Shown here: positions 9,039-18,300 of the stretch, one piece after another
Position numbering within the stretch: position 1 is the first letter of the stretch
How the letters are laid out: each line of letters begins with the position of its first letter
Assembly: GCA_046318115.1 (NCBI GenBank)
Contig: JBKCVA010000123.1
Span: 1 to 64,000 of the forward strand
Reading direction: 5' to 3'
DNA: 64,000 nt
From: Aquimonas sp046318115
Lineage (GTDB): Bacteria > Pseudomonadota > Gammaproteobacteria > Xanthomonadales > Xanthomonadaceae
The notes under the pieces: generated by a model
What the model was told of the DNA's origin: nothing
The model's database searches: none
The model's input: the letters and a program-made list of their open reading frames with translations, nothing else
Program-made: the position numbers and the translations under genes

Positions 9039-9095
9039 CCGTGCAAGGCCCTGCACCCACCGCAGGGCCCTGCAGCTCACCTCAAGCGACCGCCC

Positions 9096-10583
9096 TCACC
9101 AGCGATAGGTGACCGTGTAACGCACCGTCTGCTTGCCTTCGGCCGGCAGCTTCACCGCGAAATCCACGGTCTGCGCGTCGCGCTTGTCGTAGGCCTGCGA
9201 GTTGCCGGTGATCGTCCAGCCGCTCCAGCGGTAGAGATACTCGCGCACGGTCACTTCGGTCGGGCTCTTTTTGCCGTTGCGGACTTCGATCTCGATGGTC
9301 TCGGTGATCGTGCGCGCCTTCTCGTCGTAGCTGTAGCTCAGCTGGCGGCGCTCTCCGCTGATGTCGAAGGCGGTGCCCAGCTTGAGCCGCAGCGTTTCGT
9401 TGCGCGCGGTGTGCTGGATCAGGTCTTCGCCGATGAACTCCTGGGCGCCGTCGGCGCTGGCTTGGCTCACGCGCACGCGGCCGCCGGGCAGCGGGATGCC
9501 CAGCCGATTGGCCTCCCGGTTCTCGAACTCCAGAAACGCCCCGGCCTCGCCGCGCTGGGTGGCGCCGAAGCCCTGGTCGGTCATTGCCGCGCCGTAGTTG
9601 TAGTAGCTCGGGGTTGCGGTGAACACCAGCTCGCGGCGGCACTCGGCGCCGGCCACGGCGGGGAACAGCTCCAGCTGCTTCACCGAGTTGTCGGGCAGGT
9701 CGGTTCGGCGGCCCAGGGTGTACAGGTGGTACTCGAACAGCTCGGATTCGACGAAGCCGTCGGCCATCGGCGCGGCTTCGGCCACCATGGTCCTGTACAT
9801 CTTCTGTGGCTCGGGCGCTGCCGGCGCGCGATTGACGTCGCCGGCCACGAGTTTCAACTTCGCGTTGGGAAAGCTGCCGCCGCTCTGGTTCACCAGGCTC
9901 ACCCAGGCAGCGAGATCCATGCGGCAGCGGCCGCCGTCCTCGCGCAGGGTGATGTTGTAGTCCGTCCACCAGGTCATGCCCTGGGTCTGATAGCTTACCT
10001 GCGCATCGTGCCGACCGCCGCGCGCGGCATCGAGTTTCCACACGAGGGTGGGCTTGCTGATCAGCCCGCCCGGCAGGGCCGGGAACTGCACGCTGCTCCA
10101 GCTGCTGAGCGTCACCACGCTGCCGTCTTCGCGCGCCAGGATCAGCCCGCCATCGGCCGAGAGCAGGGTGCCGCTGATGCGCTCGATCGTATCGCCGCGC
10201 AGCTGCTCCACGGTCAGCGGCTGGCCCAGATAGCGCTGCAGCAGTTTCTGCTGGCTGACCAGGTCGTACTGGTAGTTCTGCTCCAGCACGCGGGTCCCGG
10301 CAGGGTCGGTGAGCGAGGCGAAGCTCACCGTGGTCGGGTCGATGCGTCGCGCGACGTCCGAGAAGCGCAGTTCGCCGGTGCCGCGCGACAGCTCGAGCGC
10401 GCGCCGGTCGCTGACCACCGCATAGCCCGGCAGGCGGTCTCCGTAGTCGGCCAGCCGCTCTGTCGACAGCGTACCGGGGGCCGCCGCGCTGTAGACGGTC
10501 AGCGCGTAGTCGGGCGTGTCGGCCGCAGCGGCGGAGGTGGCAGTCATGGCAAGGCTCAGCAGCGACAGCAGGGGAACGCGCAT
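9096..10583 (-). CDS. DUF4139 domain exported protein
   Basis: Exported protein of unknown function, 495 aa, with the DUF4139 C-terminal region. The start at 10583 has a GGAGGT ribosome binding site and opens a signal peptide (MRVPLLSLLSLAMTATSAAA). The N-terminal part contains LTVYSAAAPGTL and GELRFSDVARRIDPTTVSF, the usual start of DUF4139 proteins, in which GTLxSxDGxxI (SGTLLSADGGLILA) precedes the conserved beta-rich core (VSYQTQGMTWWTDYNITL). The C-terminus (TVREYLYRWSGWTI) is also family typical. It stands alone on the minus strand downstream of the MFS gene. The function is unknown. Confidence 0.85.
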   Translation of the reverse strand: MRVPLLSLLSLAMTATSAAAADTPDYALTVYSAAAPGTLSTERLADYGDRLPGYAVVSDRRALELSRGTGELRFSDVARRIDPTTVSFASLTDPAGTRVLEQNYQYDLVSQQKLLQRYLGQPLTVEQLRGDTIERISGTLLSADGGLILAREDGSVVTLSSWSSVQFPALPGGLISKPTLVWKLDAARGGRHDAQVSYQTQGMTWWTDYNITLREDGGRCRMDLAAWVSLVNQSGGSFPNAKLKLVAGDVNRAPAAPEPQKMYRTMVAEAAPMADGFVESELFEYHLYTLGRRTDLPDNSVKQLELFPAVAGAECRRELVFTATPSYYNYGAAMTDQGFGATQRGEAGAFLEFENREANRLGIPLPGGRVRVSQASADGAQEFIGEDLIQHTARNETLRLKLGTAFDISGERRQLSYSYDEKARTITETIEIEVRNGKKSPTEVTVREYLYRWSGWTITGNSQAYDKRDAQTVDFAVKLPAEGKQTVRYTVTYRW

Positions 10584-10699
10584 CGTGGACCTCCAATCGG
10601 TGTTCGGACAATGCCGGCGCAGAATGCGGCGACGGCGACCGGGTACGGAGGATGCGCCTCTGTGGGGTCGAGCGGACAGGGGGCTCCGTCCAGCCTTGT

Positions 10700-11959
10700 T
10701 CAGTTTCGGACCCGCGCGCGCACCAGCAGCGTCGCCAAGGCCAACAGCACGGCCGCCAGCAGGAAGGGTGCGCCCGGTACATTCCACGCCTTCAACGGAC
10801 CGATTGCCGCAGCCAGGATCTGGCTGAACATCAAGGGGCCGATGATGCCGGCGATGCCGGTCAGGCTGGTCAGTGCGCCCTGCAGCCGGCCCTGGGCCTC
10901 GGGCTCGATGGCGCGGGTCAGCAGTCCTTGCGCTGAAGGCGTGGCAAAGCCCCACAGCGCCATGACCGGAACGCCCAGCAAAAGCACCCAGCCCTCGGGC
11001 GCGATGCCATACAGCGCAAAGCCGGCAGCACCCATCGATAGGCCGAAGAGCAGGCCGCGGCGCTCACCGATGCGCGGGATGACACGGCGTACCAGACCCG
11101 CTTGCACGATCGCTGAGCAGATGCCGACGAGGGCCAGGGCGAGACCGACCTGGCGTTCGTCCCAGCCGTAGCGGTAGTTCGCGTACAGCACGAAGGCCGC
11201 CGGCAGGGCCATGTGCGCCAGCTGGCTCAGGAACAGGCCGCCGGCCAGCACCGGCACGCCCGGATGCGCGCGCAGGAACCGGAGCGCGCCCAGAGGATTC
11301 GCCCCGCGCCAGGCGAAAGGTCGACGATGTTCGGCGGGCAGCGATTCCGGAAGGATCAGCCAGCCGTAGACGAAGTTGGCGAGGCTCAAGCCCGCCGCGA
11401 CCCAAAAGGGCAGGCGCAGGTCGATGCTGCCAAGCACGCCGCCCAGCGCCGGACCGATCACAAAGCCGAGTCCGAAGGCGGCGCCGAGGATGCCGAAACC
11501 GGCGGCGCGCTTCTCCGGCGGAGTGACGTCGGCGATGTAGGCGTTCGCGGTGGTGATGCTGGCGGCGGTGATGCCGGCGAGCAGGCGGCCGATCAACAGC
11601 CACCACAGGCTGGGGGCCAGCGCCATCAGGATGTAGTCGAGCCCGAGCCCAAGGTTCGACAGCAGGATCACGGGGCGCCGACCGAAACGGTCGGACAGCG
11701 CGCCGAGCACCGGCGAGGCCAGAAACTGCATGGCCGCGAAGGCGACAGCGAACAGGCCGTACAGCGTGGCTGCGTGGGCCGAGTCACCGCTGCTGAACTC
11801 CAGAATCAGCTTGGGCAGGATCGGGATGATCAGGCCCAGCGCGAGGATGTCCAGCGCGACGGTGATGAAGATGAACAGCAGCGCCGCGCGCCGCCTGGCC
11901 GGCGGCGCGCTGGCAGTGGCCCCGTGGTCGGGGCCGTTGTCGGGTGCGGATGCGCTCAA
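10700..11959 (-). CDS. MFS transporter of the Tet/TCR family
   Basis: Twelve-segment inner-membrane drug:proton antiporter of the major facilitator superfamily, 419 aa. The first segments contain IFITVALDILALGLIIPILP, matching TetA-type proteins (the D in segment 1 and PxLP), and the loop 2-3 motif A is present as GALSDRFGRRPV. Motif C-like GPALGGVLG follows in segment 5. It resembles tetracycline-efflux (TCR) homologues common in environmental bacteria; the actual substrate cannot be read from sequence. It lies 20 bases downstream of the GatB/YqeY gene on the same strand. The place usually held by dnaG after rpsU-yqeY is occupied by this gene. Confidence 0.87.
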   Translation of the reverse strand: MSASAPDNGPDHGATASAPPARRRAALLFIFITVALDILALGLIIPILPKLILEFSSGDSAHAATLYGLFAVAFAAMQFLASPVLGALSDRFGRRPVILLSNLGLGLDYILMALAPSLWWLLIGRLLAGITAASITTANAYIADVTPPEKRAAGFGILGAAFGLGFVIGPALGGVLGSIDLRLPFWVAAGLSLANFVYGWLILPESLPAEHRRPFAWRGANPLGALRFLRAHPGVPVLAGGLFLSQLAHMALPAAFVLYANYRYGWDERQVGLALALVGICSAIVQAGLVRRVIPRIGERRGLLFGLSMGAAGFALYGIAPEGWVLLLGVPVMALWGFATPSAQGLLTRAIEPEAQGRLQGALTSLTGIAGIIGPLMFSQILAAAIGPLKAWNVPGAPFLLAAVLLALATLLVRARVRN

Positions 11960-11979
11960 GTCGGTGGCGCCGCGCGGCC

Positions 11980-12426
11980 TCAGCCGCCAAGACGCGCCTT
12001 GATGCGGGCCGACACTGCGCCCATGTCGGCGCGGCCGGCCACTTTGGGCTTCAGCGCGCCCACCACCTTGCCCATGTCGCGGCCGCTGCTGGCGCCGGTT
12101 TCAGCGATGGCCGCCTCGATCAGCGCGTCGATCTCGGCTTCGCTCAGCGCCTGCGGCATGTAGGTCTGGATGACCTCGATCTCGAAGCGCTCCTGCGCGG
12201 CGAGATCTTCGCGTCCGGCGGACTCGTACTGGCTGACCGAGTCGCGGCGCTGCTTGATCATTTTCTCCAGCACTGACAGCACCTGGGCATCGTCGAGCTG
12301 GATGCGCTCGTCCACCTCGCGCTGCTTGATCGCCGCATTGACCAGACGGATCACCGCCAGGCGCTCCTTGTCGCCGCCCTTCATGGCGGCCTTCATGTCA
12401 TCGGTCAGACGCAGTTTCAGGCTCAT
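11980..12426 (-). CDS. GatB/YqeY domain protein
   Basis: Small cytoplasmic protein of the YqeY family, 148 aa, sharing the tail domain of the amidotransferase subunit GatB. Diagnostic strings are RLVNAAIKQREVDERI, QYESAGREDLAAQERFEIEVIQTYMP and GKVVGALKPKVAGRADM. YqeY genes commonly follow rpsU, as here (rpsU lies about 180 bases upstream on the same strand, with a terminator between). The role is presumed to be tRNA- or translation-linked but is not established. Confidence 0.9.
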   Translation of the reverse strand: MSLKLRLTDDMKAAMKGGDKERLAVIRLVNAAIKQREVDERIQLDDAQVLSVLEKMIKQRRDSVSQYESAGREDLAAQERFEIEVIQTYMPQALSEAEIDALIEAAIAETGASSGRDMGKVVGALKPKVAGRADMGAVSARIKARLGG

Positions 12427-12520
12427 GGATCACCTCGGGATGGGGGAGGGCGGCTGCGCGCGGCAGCGGCCGAAGGAGGACGCGAATGGCGCCGATGCGG
12501 CGCCGCACATGGCGCAAACA

Positions 12521-12553
12521 GGAAAAGCCGGTGTCGCTTGCGCAACACCGGCT
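12521..12553 (-). terminator. Rho-independent terminator after rpsU
   Basis: On the minus strand a 9-bp stem (AGCCGGTGT/ACACCGGCT) with a 10-base loop is followed at once by TTTT. It lies about 50 bases after the rpsU stop and separates rpsU from the YqeY gene. Confidence 0.85.
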
Positions 12554-12604
12554 CCGGATACCCTGAACGGACTCAAGCCCCGGCCGTGCGGGCCGGGCGA
12601 AGCC

Positions 12605-12820
12605 TCAGTAGAGGCGACGGCGCTTGGTGACGTCGCGGCTGACGCGACGCAGATGGCGCTTGACCGCGGCGGCCGCCTTGCGCTTGCGCTCCTGGGTCGG
12701 CTTCTCGTAGAACTCGCGCTTGCGGGTCTCGGCCAGGACGCCGGCCTTTTCGCAGGTGCGCTTGAAGCGACGCAGGGCAAACTCGAACGGCTCGTTTTCG
12801 CGGACTTTGACGCTGGGCAT
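12605..12820 (-). CDS. rpsU: 30S ribosomal protein S21
   Basis: Ribosomal protein S21 of the small subunit, 71 aa. The start at 12820 (MPSVKVRENEPFEFALRRF) has GGAG 6-9 bases upstream. The FKRTCEKAGVLAETRKREFY core and the basic tail ending KRRRLY are standard. It is transcribed divergently from tsaD, an arrangement widespread in gammaproteobacteria. Length and sequence are normal. Confidence 0.97.
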   Translation of the reverse strand: MPSVKVRENEPFEFALRRFKRTCEKAGVLAETRKREFYEKPTQERKRKAAAAVKRHLRRVSRDVTKRRRLY

Positions 12821-12896
12821 GGGATCTCCGGTGCTGATTCGGTGGGCCCCCGCGACACTGCCCGCGCGGTTGATGCGCGCAATGCGGGGGCGGGGA

Positions 12897-12915
12897 GCCG
12901 CGTATGATACGCGGC
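12897..12915. promoter_or_regulatory. Palindrome with back-to-back -10 elements, rpsU/tsaD
   Basis: A perfect 19-base palindrome (arms GCCGCGTAT and ATACGCGGC around a central G) in the 142-base divergent region. The plus strand reads TATGAT and the minus strand TATCAT, each close to the sigma-70 -10 consensus, so one palindrome may serve both promoters. It lies about 50 bases from the tsaD start and 77 from the rpsU start. Confidence 0.6.
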
Positions 12916-12962
12916 CTTTCAACGCCCTTGCAATCCGGGGCCCGATCTGCATCTTGCGCCCC

Positions 12963-13976
12963 ATGAATGTCCTCGGCATCGAAACCTCCTGCGACGAGAC
13001 CGGCGTGGCCGTCTACAGCCACGAACGCGGCCTGCTCGCCCATGCCCTGTACAGCCAGGTGCGGCTTCATGCTGAGTACGGTGGGGTGGTGCCCGAGTTG
13101 GCCAGCCGAGACCATGTGCGCAAGCTGCTGCCACTGATTCGCGCGTGTCTGGATCAGGCCGGGCTGCGGATCGCCGACCTCGACGGCGTGGCCTACACGG
13201 CGGGTCCCGGCTTGGTCGGGGCCCTACTCGTCGGCGCGGCCACCGGCCGGGCGATTGCGTGGTCGCTGGGCCTGCCGGCGATCGGCGTGCACCACATGGA
13301 GGGCCATCTGCTGGCCCCGTTGCTGGAAGCGGACCCGCCGCAGCCGCCGTTCGTGGCCTTGCTGGTGTCCGGCGGCCACAGTCAGCTGGTCGAAGTCGAG
13401 CGTATCGGCGTGTACCGCCTGCTCGGCGAGACCCTCGACGATGCCGCTGGCGAGGCCTTCGACAAGACCGCCAAGCTGTTGGGCCTGCCCTATCCGGGCG
13501 GCCCCGAACTGGCGAAGCTGGCCGAATCCGGCGATCCCGCGCGCTTCACCTTCTCGCGACCGATGACCGACCGGCCGGGCCTGGAATTCAGCTTTTCCGG
13601 TCTCAAGACCCAGGTCCTGTTGGCCTGGCAGCAGTCTGACCAGAGCGCGCAGACCCGCGCAGACATCGCGCGCGGCTTCGAGGAGGCCGTGGTCGAGACC
13701 TTGGCGATCAAGTGTGATCGCGCGCTCAAGGCCACCGGCGCGAAAACGCTGGTGGTGGCTGGAGGCGTGGGCGCCAATCGCCGCCTGCGCGCGCGGCTGG
13801 ATGAGCTGAGCCGGCGCCGCAAGATCAAGGTGAGTTTCCCGCGCCCGGAGTTCTGCACCGACAACGGCGCGATGATCGCGTTCGCCGGCGCGTTGCGGCT
13901 GGCTGCAGGCCAGCGCGAGGCCGATGCGCTCACCGTGCGGCCACGCTGGGATATGGCAGGCTTGCCGGCCGCTTGA
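12963..13976 (+). CDS. tsaD: tRNA N6-adenosine threonylcarbamoyltransferase
   Basis: TsaD transfers the threonylcarbamoyl group to A37 of ANN-decoding tRNAs as part of the TsaBDE complex, in the cytoplasm; 337 aa, normal length. The start at 12963 gives the canonical MNVLGIETSCDETGVAVY. The metal/ATP motif HHMEGHLLAPLLE is near residue 112, LVSGGHSQLVEVE near 133, and the ASKHA-type NRRLRARL region near 277, followed by the CTDNGAMIA motif. It is divergent from rpsU and followed by folB and folK in the same direction, so a tsaD-folB-folK transcript is likely. Confidence 0.97.
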   Translation: MNVLGIETSCDETGVAVYSHERGLLAHALYSQVRLHAEYGGVVPELASRDHVRKLLPLIRACLDQAGLRIADLDGVAYTAGPGLVGALLVGAATGRAIAWSLGLPAIGVHHMEGHLLAPLLEADPPQPPFVALLVSGGHSQLVEVERIGVYRLLGETLDDAAGEAFDKTAKLLGLPYPGGPELAKLAESGDPARFTFSRPMTDRPGLEFSFSGLKTQVLLAWQQSDQSAQTRADIARGFEEAVVETLAIKCDRALKATGAKTLVVAGGVGANRRLRARLDELSRRRKIKVSFPRPEFCTDNGAMIAFAGALRLAAGQREADALTVRPRWDMAGLPAA

Positions 13977-14017
13977 GCCAAGCGCGCTTGCGCCGCTCGC
14001 CCACATCAGGACTCCGC

Positions 14018-14383
14018 ATGGACAAGGTTTTCATCGAGGCGCTCGAGATCGAGTGCCTGATCGGCATTTACGACTGGGAGCGGCGCATCCGCCAGCCGAT
14101 CGTCCTGGATATCGAAATGGCCTTCGACAACCGTGTGCCGGCGGCCTCCGACGACATCCGCGACACCCTCGACTACAAGGCTGTCAGCAAGCGCCTGATG
14201 CAGTTCGTTGGCGAGTCGGGCTTCGGTCTCGTGGAAACGCTGGCCGAACGCTGCGCGGCGATCATTCTCGATGAATTCAAGGTCAGCCATGTACGGCTCA
14301 AGCTGTCGAAGCCGGGTGCGGTGCGCGGCGCGCGCGCGGTCGGCGTGCTGATCGAGCGCAGCCGCGTCGACGCCTCCGCATGA
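14018..14383 (+). CDS. folB: Dihydroneopterin aldolase
   Basis: FolB cleaves 7,8-dihydroneopterin to 6-hydroxymethyl-dihydropterin and glycolaldehyde in folate synthesis; 121 aa. The start at 14018 (MDKVFIEALEIECLIGIYDW) is preceded by AGGA. QPIVLDIEM, TLDYKAVSKRL and the C-terminal LKLSKPGAVRGA motif, which includes the catalytic lysine, are present. The stop overlaps folK by four bases (ATGA), so the two successive pathway enzymes are translationally coupled. Confidence 0.95.
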   Translation: MDKVFIEALEIECLIGIYDWERRIRQPIVLDIEMAFDNRVPAASDDIRDTLDYKAVSKRLMQFVGESGFGLVETLAERCAAIILDEFKVSHVRLKLSKPGAVRGARAVGVLIERSRVDASA

Positions 14384-14871
14384 GCCTCGCCCTGCTCAGC
14401 CTGGGCAGCAATCAGCAGCCCGAGCACTACCTGCGCGCCGCGGCTGCTGCCCTCCGCCAGCGCTTCCCTGGAGCGCGCTTTTCGCCGGTCTACCGCACCC
14501 CGGCGGTGGGCTTCGACGGGCCCGACTTCCTCAATGCGGCGGCTGCCATCGACAGCGACCTCGACCCGTTCGCGCTCAACGACTGGCTGCACGCACTGGA
14601 AGATGCCAACGGCCGTCGCCGCGACGTACCGCGCTTCTCCTCGCGCACCCTCGACGTCGACATCGTCTACTTCGACGACTGTGTGCTTGAGGGGCCGGGC
14701 AACCTCAAGCTGCCGAGGCCGGAGCTGAAGTTTGCCTTCGTGCTCAAGCCGCTGGTCGATCTGGCGCCCGGCTTTGTGGACCCCGTGCTGGCCACCCCTC
14801 TGGATGCGCTCTGGCGGCAAAGCGGGCTGACTTCGCCTGCCGTCGACGCGCTCACGCTCAACGGCGTCTAG
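14380..14871 (+). CDS. folK: 2-amino-4-hydroxy-6-hydroxymethyldihydropteridine pyrophosphokinase
   Basis: FolK pyrophosphorylates the FolB product using ATP; 163 aa. SLGSNQQPEHYL at the N-terminus, the YRTPAVGFDGPDFLNAA substrate loop and the metal-binding SRTLDVDIVYFDD (two aspartates) are visible. The usual NGR-R sequence before the metal site is present as NGRRRDVPRFS. It follows folB with a 4-base overlap and ends the tsaD-folB-folK cluster. Confidence 0.93.
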   Translation: MSLALLSLGSNQQPEHYLRAAAAALRQRFPGARFSPVYRTPAVGFDGPDFLNAAAAIDSDLDPFALNDWLHALEDANGRRRDVPRFSSRTLDVDIVYFDDCVLEGPGNLKLPRPELKFAFVLKPLVDLAPGFVDPVLATPLDALWRQSGLTSPAVDALTLNGV

Positions 14872-14983
14872 GCGCCTGTCGGTCTCCGGATGGCCGTGCT
14901 GCAGATCTGTCTTCGCCGCCGACAACTCGGCCCGCAGCTGCACGAGATCGTCTCTGGCCAGACGCTACAGCGCCTGCCGGGCC

Positions 14984-15397
14984 TCATGCGCGGTCGTGTC
15001 GTTCACGAACGGCTTGCCACTCGTCGAGCACCGTCTGGTACAGACGCATGGCGTCGAAGGGTTTGACGATGACTCCCTGCGCCCCCTGGGCTCGATAGCT
15101 CTCGATATCGCTGGGCTGCACCTTTGCCGTCATGAACATGACCAGCCGGTTATCCAGTGGCATGCGCTCGGCCAATCCGCGCAGCGTGGTCGGCCCGTCC
15201 ATGCCGGGCATCATCACGTCAAGCAGCAGGATGTGTGGATCGAAGCCTGGGGCGGTTTCCAAGGCTTCCGCTCCGCTCGCGCACGACAGCAGCGTGAACT
15301 GGCCCACCTGGGTCAGCGCGATACGCGCGATCGCGCGGATCGCGGGGTCATCCTCGACATGCAGGAGGCGCAGGCCCTCTCCTTTGGCGCTGCTCAT
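14984..15397 (-). CDS. Single-domain response regulator
   Basis: CheY-like receiver domain protein, 137 aa, with no output domain. Acidic pocket LHVEDDP, phosphoacceptor in HILLLDVMMPGMDGP, switch threonine in MFMTAK and conserved lysine in IVKPFDAMRL are all present. Its start overlaps the stop of the large hybrid kinase by four bases (ATGA), so it is the likely terminal acceptor of that kinase. It is clearly paralogous to the receiver protein at 50668-51084, sharing DVMMPGM, FMTAK and KPFD-MRL. Confidence 0.93.
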   Translation of the reverse strand: MSSAKGEGLRLLHVEDDPAIRAIARIALTQVGQFTLLSCASGAEALETAPGFDPHILLLDVMMPGMDGPTTLRGLAERMPLDNRLVMFMTAKVQPSDIESYRAQGAQGVIVKPFDAMRLYQTVLDEWQAVRERHDRA

Positions 15398-18300
15398 GCT
15401 TGATTCCCGGGGGGGTCGAAATCTGCGGAGGGGTGGCTCAGCAGCAAGCGTCCAACGTCGGTCAGTCGTGATTTGGCGGTGCCGGCCTTGCCCAGCACCG
15501 CTGCGAACTGCAGCGTGGCGTCTGGGCTCAGCGTCTGCTCGCTGAAGACCAGCACCGGCGGGGATGGATCCTTGGGCAGCAGAGGAAGCAAGCTGCGCCC
15601 GTCACCGTCCGGCAGCATCAGGTCGAGCACCACGAGGTCGAAACGGCGTGCGTGGATCGCCGCTCGCGCCTGCGCGAGGGTGCGGGCGAACGTGATCTCG
15701 CCCAGGGGGCCAAGAGCGGCGGCGATCTGCTTCAGGCTGTCCTGGTCGTCCTCCACGCACAGAATCTGGGTGCGTTCGCGGTTCAACCGGCGACCGATCA
15801 GGCTGTGCAGCGCTCCGGTCAAGGCCGGCAACCTCAAAGGCTTCTGCATGCGCTCGATGTTCGGGTCCAGCGCCGGCAGCCGGTCTGCGTGGCCGCTGAC
15901 GACCAGCACCGGCAGATCCGCCGTCTCCGGGGTGCTGCGCAGCCAATCCAGCAGGTCCTCGCCGCGCTCTTCGCCCAGCGAAAGATCCAGCGTGATCGCC
16001 TGCACGTCAGCCTTGAGGAGCTGGGTCTTGGCGGACTCGATAGAGTCGGCGTGCAGTGGCTCGAAGCCCTCGCGCTCGAGCAGCATGCCGATCACCGCAG
16101 CCATGTCGGGGTCGTCCTCGACCACCAGAACGCAGGGGTGCGTGGACGGCGGAGCGGGCGGGGTTCTGCGCGCGTCAGGCAGCACCGGCATGACCGGCAG
16201 GCGCAGCCAGAAGCAGCTGCCCCCACCGTCGCGCGGGCGGTAGCCGATGTCTCCTCCTAGGCGGCCGGTGAGCTCACGGCTGATGGCGAGGCCAAGGCCG
16301 GTGCCTTCCTGGCTGCGGTCGCTGCCGGCCTCGGCCTGGGCGAAGCTCTGGAACAGCTGGCCGCGGAAGGCTTCCGGCACGCCGCGGCCGCGATCCAGCA
16401 CCTGCAGTTCGACTGCCTCGTCCTCCAGTACCGCAAGGATTTCCACACGTCCCGCCCGTGGCGAGAACTTGATTGCGTTCGAGATCAGGTTGGTCAGGAT
16501 CTGGCTGAAGCGCCCGGGATCGGTGTTGAGCTGGACATCCGGCGGCGGGTGCAGCTGCACCTTGACGTCGAAGCGCTCGGCATAGGGCTGCAGGGCGGCC
16601 ACCGTATCCACGAGCAGGCCGCCGAGGTTCTGCAGCGACTTGTTGAGGCTGATCTTGCCGGCCAGCAGTTTTTCGAGATCGAGCAGGTCGCCGACCAGAG
16701 AGCCCAGGCGGCGGGCATTGCGCTGGGCCAGTTGAAGCAGATCGTGGGCTTCGCCGGGCAAGGGTCCGAGAGCGCCGCCGACGACAAGGTCGAGGGCGCC
16801 GGAAATGGAGGTCAGGGGCGTGCGCAGTTCGTGGCTCACGGTGGAGACGAACTCGGACTTGATGCGCTCCAGGCGTTTGCGCTCGCTGATGTCCTGCACC
16901 ACGCTGAGAATCAGCACATCGCCGCTGCCGCCGGGCTGGAAGCGGACGCCGTGCAGCAGCACGGGCATGCGGTGGCCATCGGCGTGCAGGTACTCCTTCT
17001 CGTAGGGGCCATAGCGGCCCAGCGACTGCAGCTTGGCCAGTTGCACTCGCTCCTGCGCCTCGTAGTCGATGGGCGTGATGTCCCAGTAGCTGAGCCTGCG
17101 GAAGCGCTCCTCCGAGTAGCCGAGCATGCGGTAGAACTCGGGGTTCGCCTCGAGAAAGGCTCCATCGTCCATCCGGTTGAGTGCGATGCCCACCGGAGAA
17201 AGCCGGAACAGCTCCGAAAGCTTGGCCTCGCTGGCGCGCAGCGCTTCTTCGGCGCGCACCCGGGTGGTGATGTCCAGCACCTGCTGCACGAAGTACAGCG
17301 GCCGACCGTCGCCGTCGCGCACCAGGGAGGCGGCGAGCACCGCCCAGACGGTCGCGCCCTCCCGTGTGATGTAGCGCTTGCGCAGCTGATAGCCGGGCAA
17401 CTTGCCGGCGAGCGTTTGTCCGAGCAGCTCGATGTTGATCGGCAGATCGTCGGGATGGGTGAACTGGTCGAAGTTGCCGGCCAGCAGTTCTTCCGCCGAA
17501 TAGCCGAGCATGCTGCACAGCGCCGGGTTGACCTGCAGGTAGCAGCCCTCGGGCGAGACCAGCGCAAGGCCGAGCGCGGACGCCCGGAACGCTCCCTGGA
17601 AACGGTCTTCAGATTCAGCGCGGGCGCGCGTTTGCTGGGCCAGTTCAGTGAGATCGATGGCGATGCCCACGAAGCCGTCGAGACGGCCCGCAGGGTCGCG
17701 GATGGAACTCACGGACAGCCGCACCTGGCGTCGCCCGCCGTCGCGACGGACATAGGTCCACTGGCGGGTCTCGACGATGTCACGGCGGGCAGCGTCGACA
17801 AAGACATCGAATCCCTCGACCGTGCGGCCCTCGCGCGCACTCAAGTCAAATCCGCGCGCCTGGACTTCCTCGGGGTCATGGAAGATCGCCGGCGTGCACT
17901 TTCCAATCATGTCGTCCGCGCGGTAGCCCAGCAGGCGCTCGGCGCCGGGGCTGAACAGGCGGATCGTGCCTTCCGCATCGGTGGCGATGATCGAGACGTC
18001 GAGCGCGCCGGCAATGATCGACTGCAGTTCCGCCAGCGCTTGCTCCATGCGGGTCTGCGCCTGGCGCAACTCGGTGACTTCGATGTGGGTGCCCGCCATC
18101 CACAGAGGCTGACCGTCGGCGTCGCGCGACATGACCCGCCCGCGGTCGTGCACCCAAACCCAGTGCCCCCGCTTGTGACGCATGCGGCAGACAGAGTCGT
18201 ACTGCTCGGCTTCGCCACGGAAGTGGGCCCCGAGGCGCAGCGCGGATTCCGCCAGGTCGTCGGGGTGGGCGAGGTCCATCCAGGTCTGGATGCTGATGGG

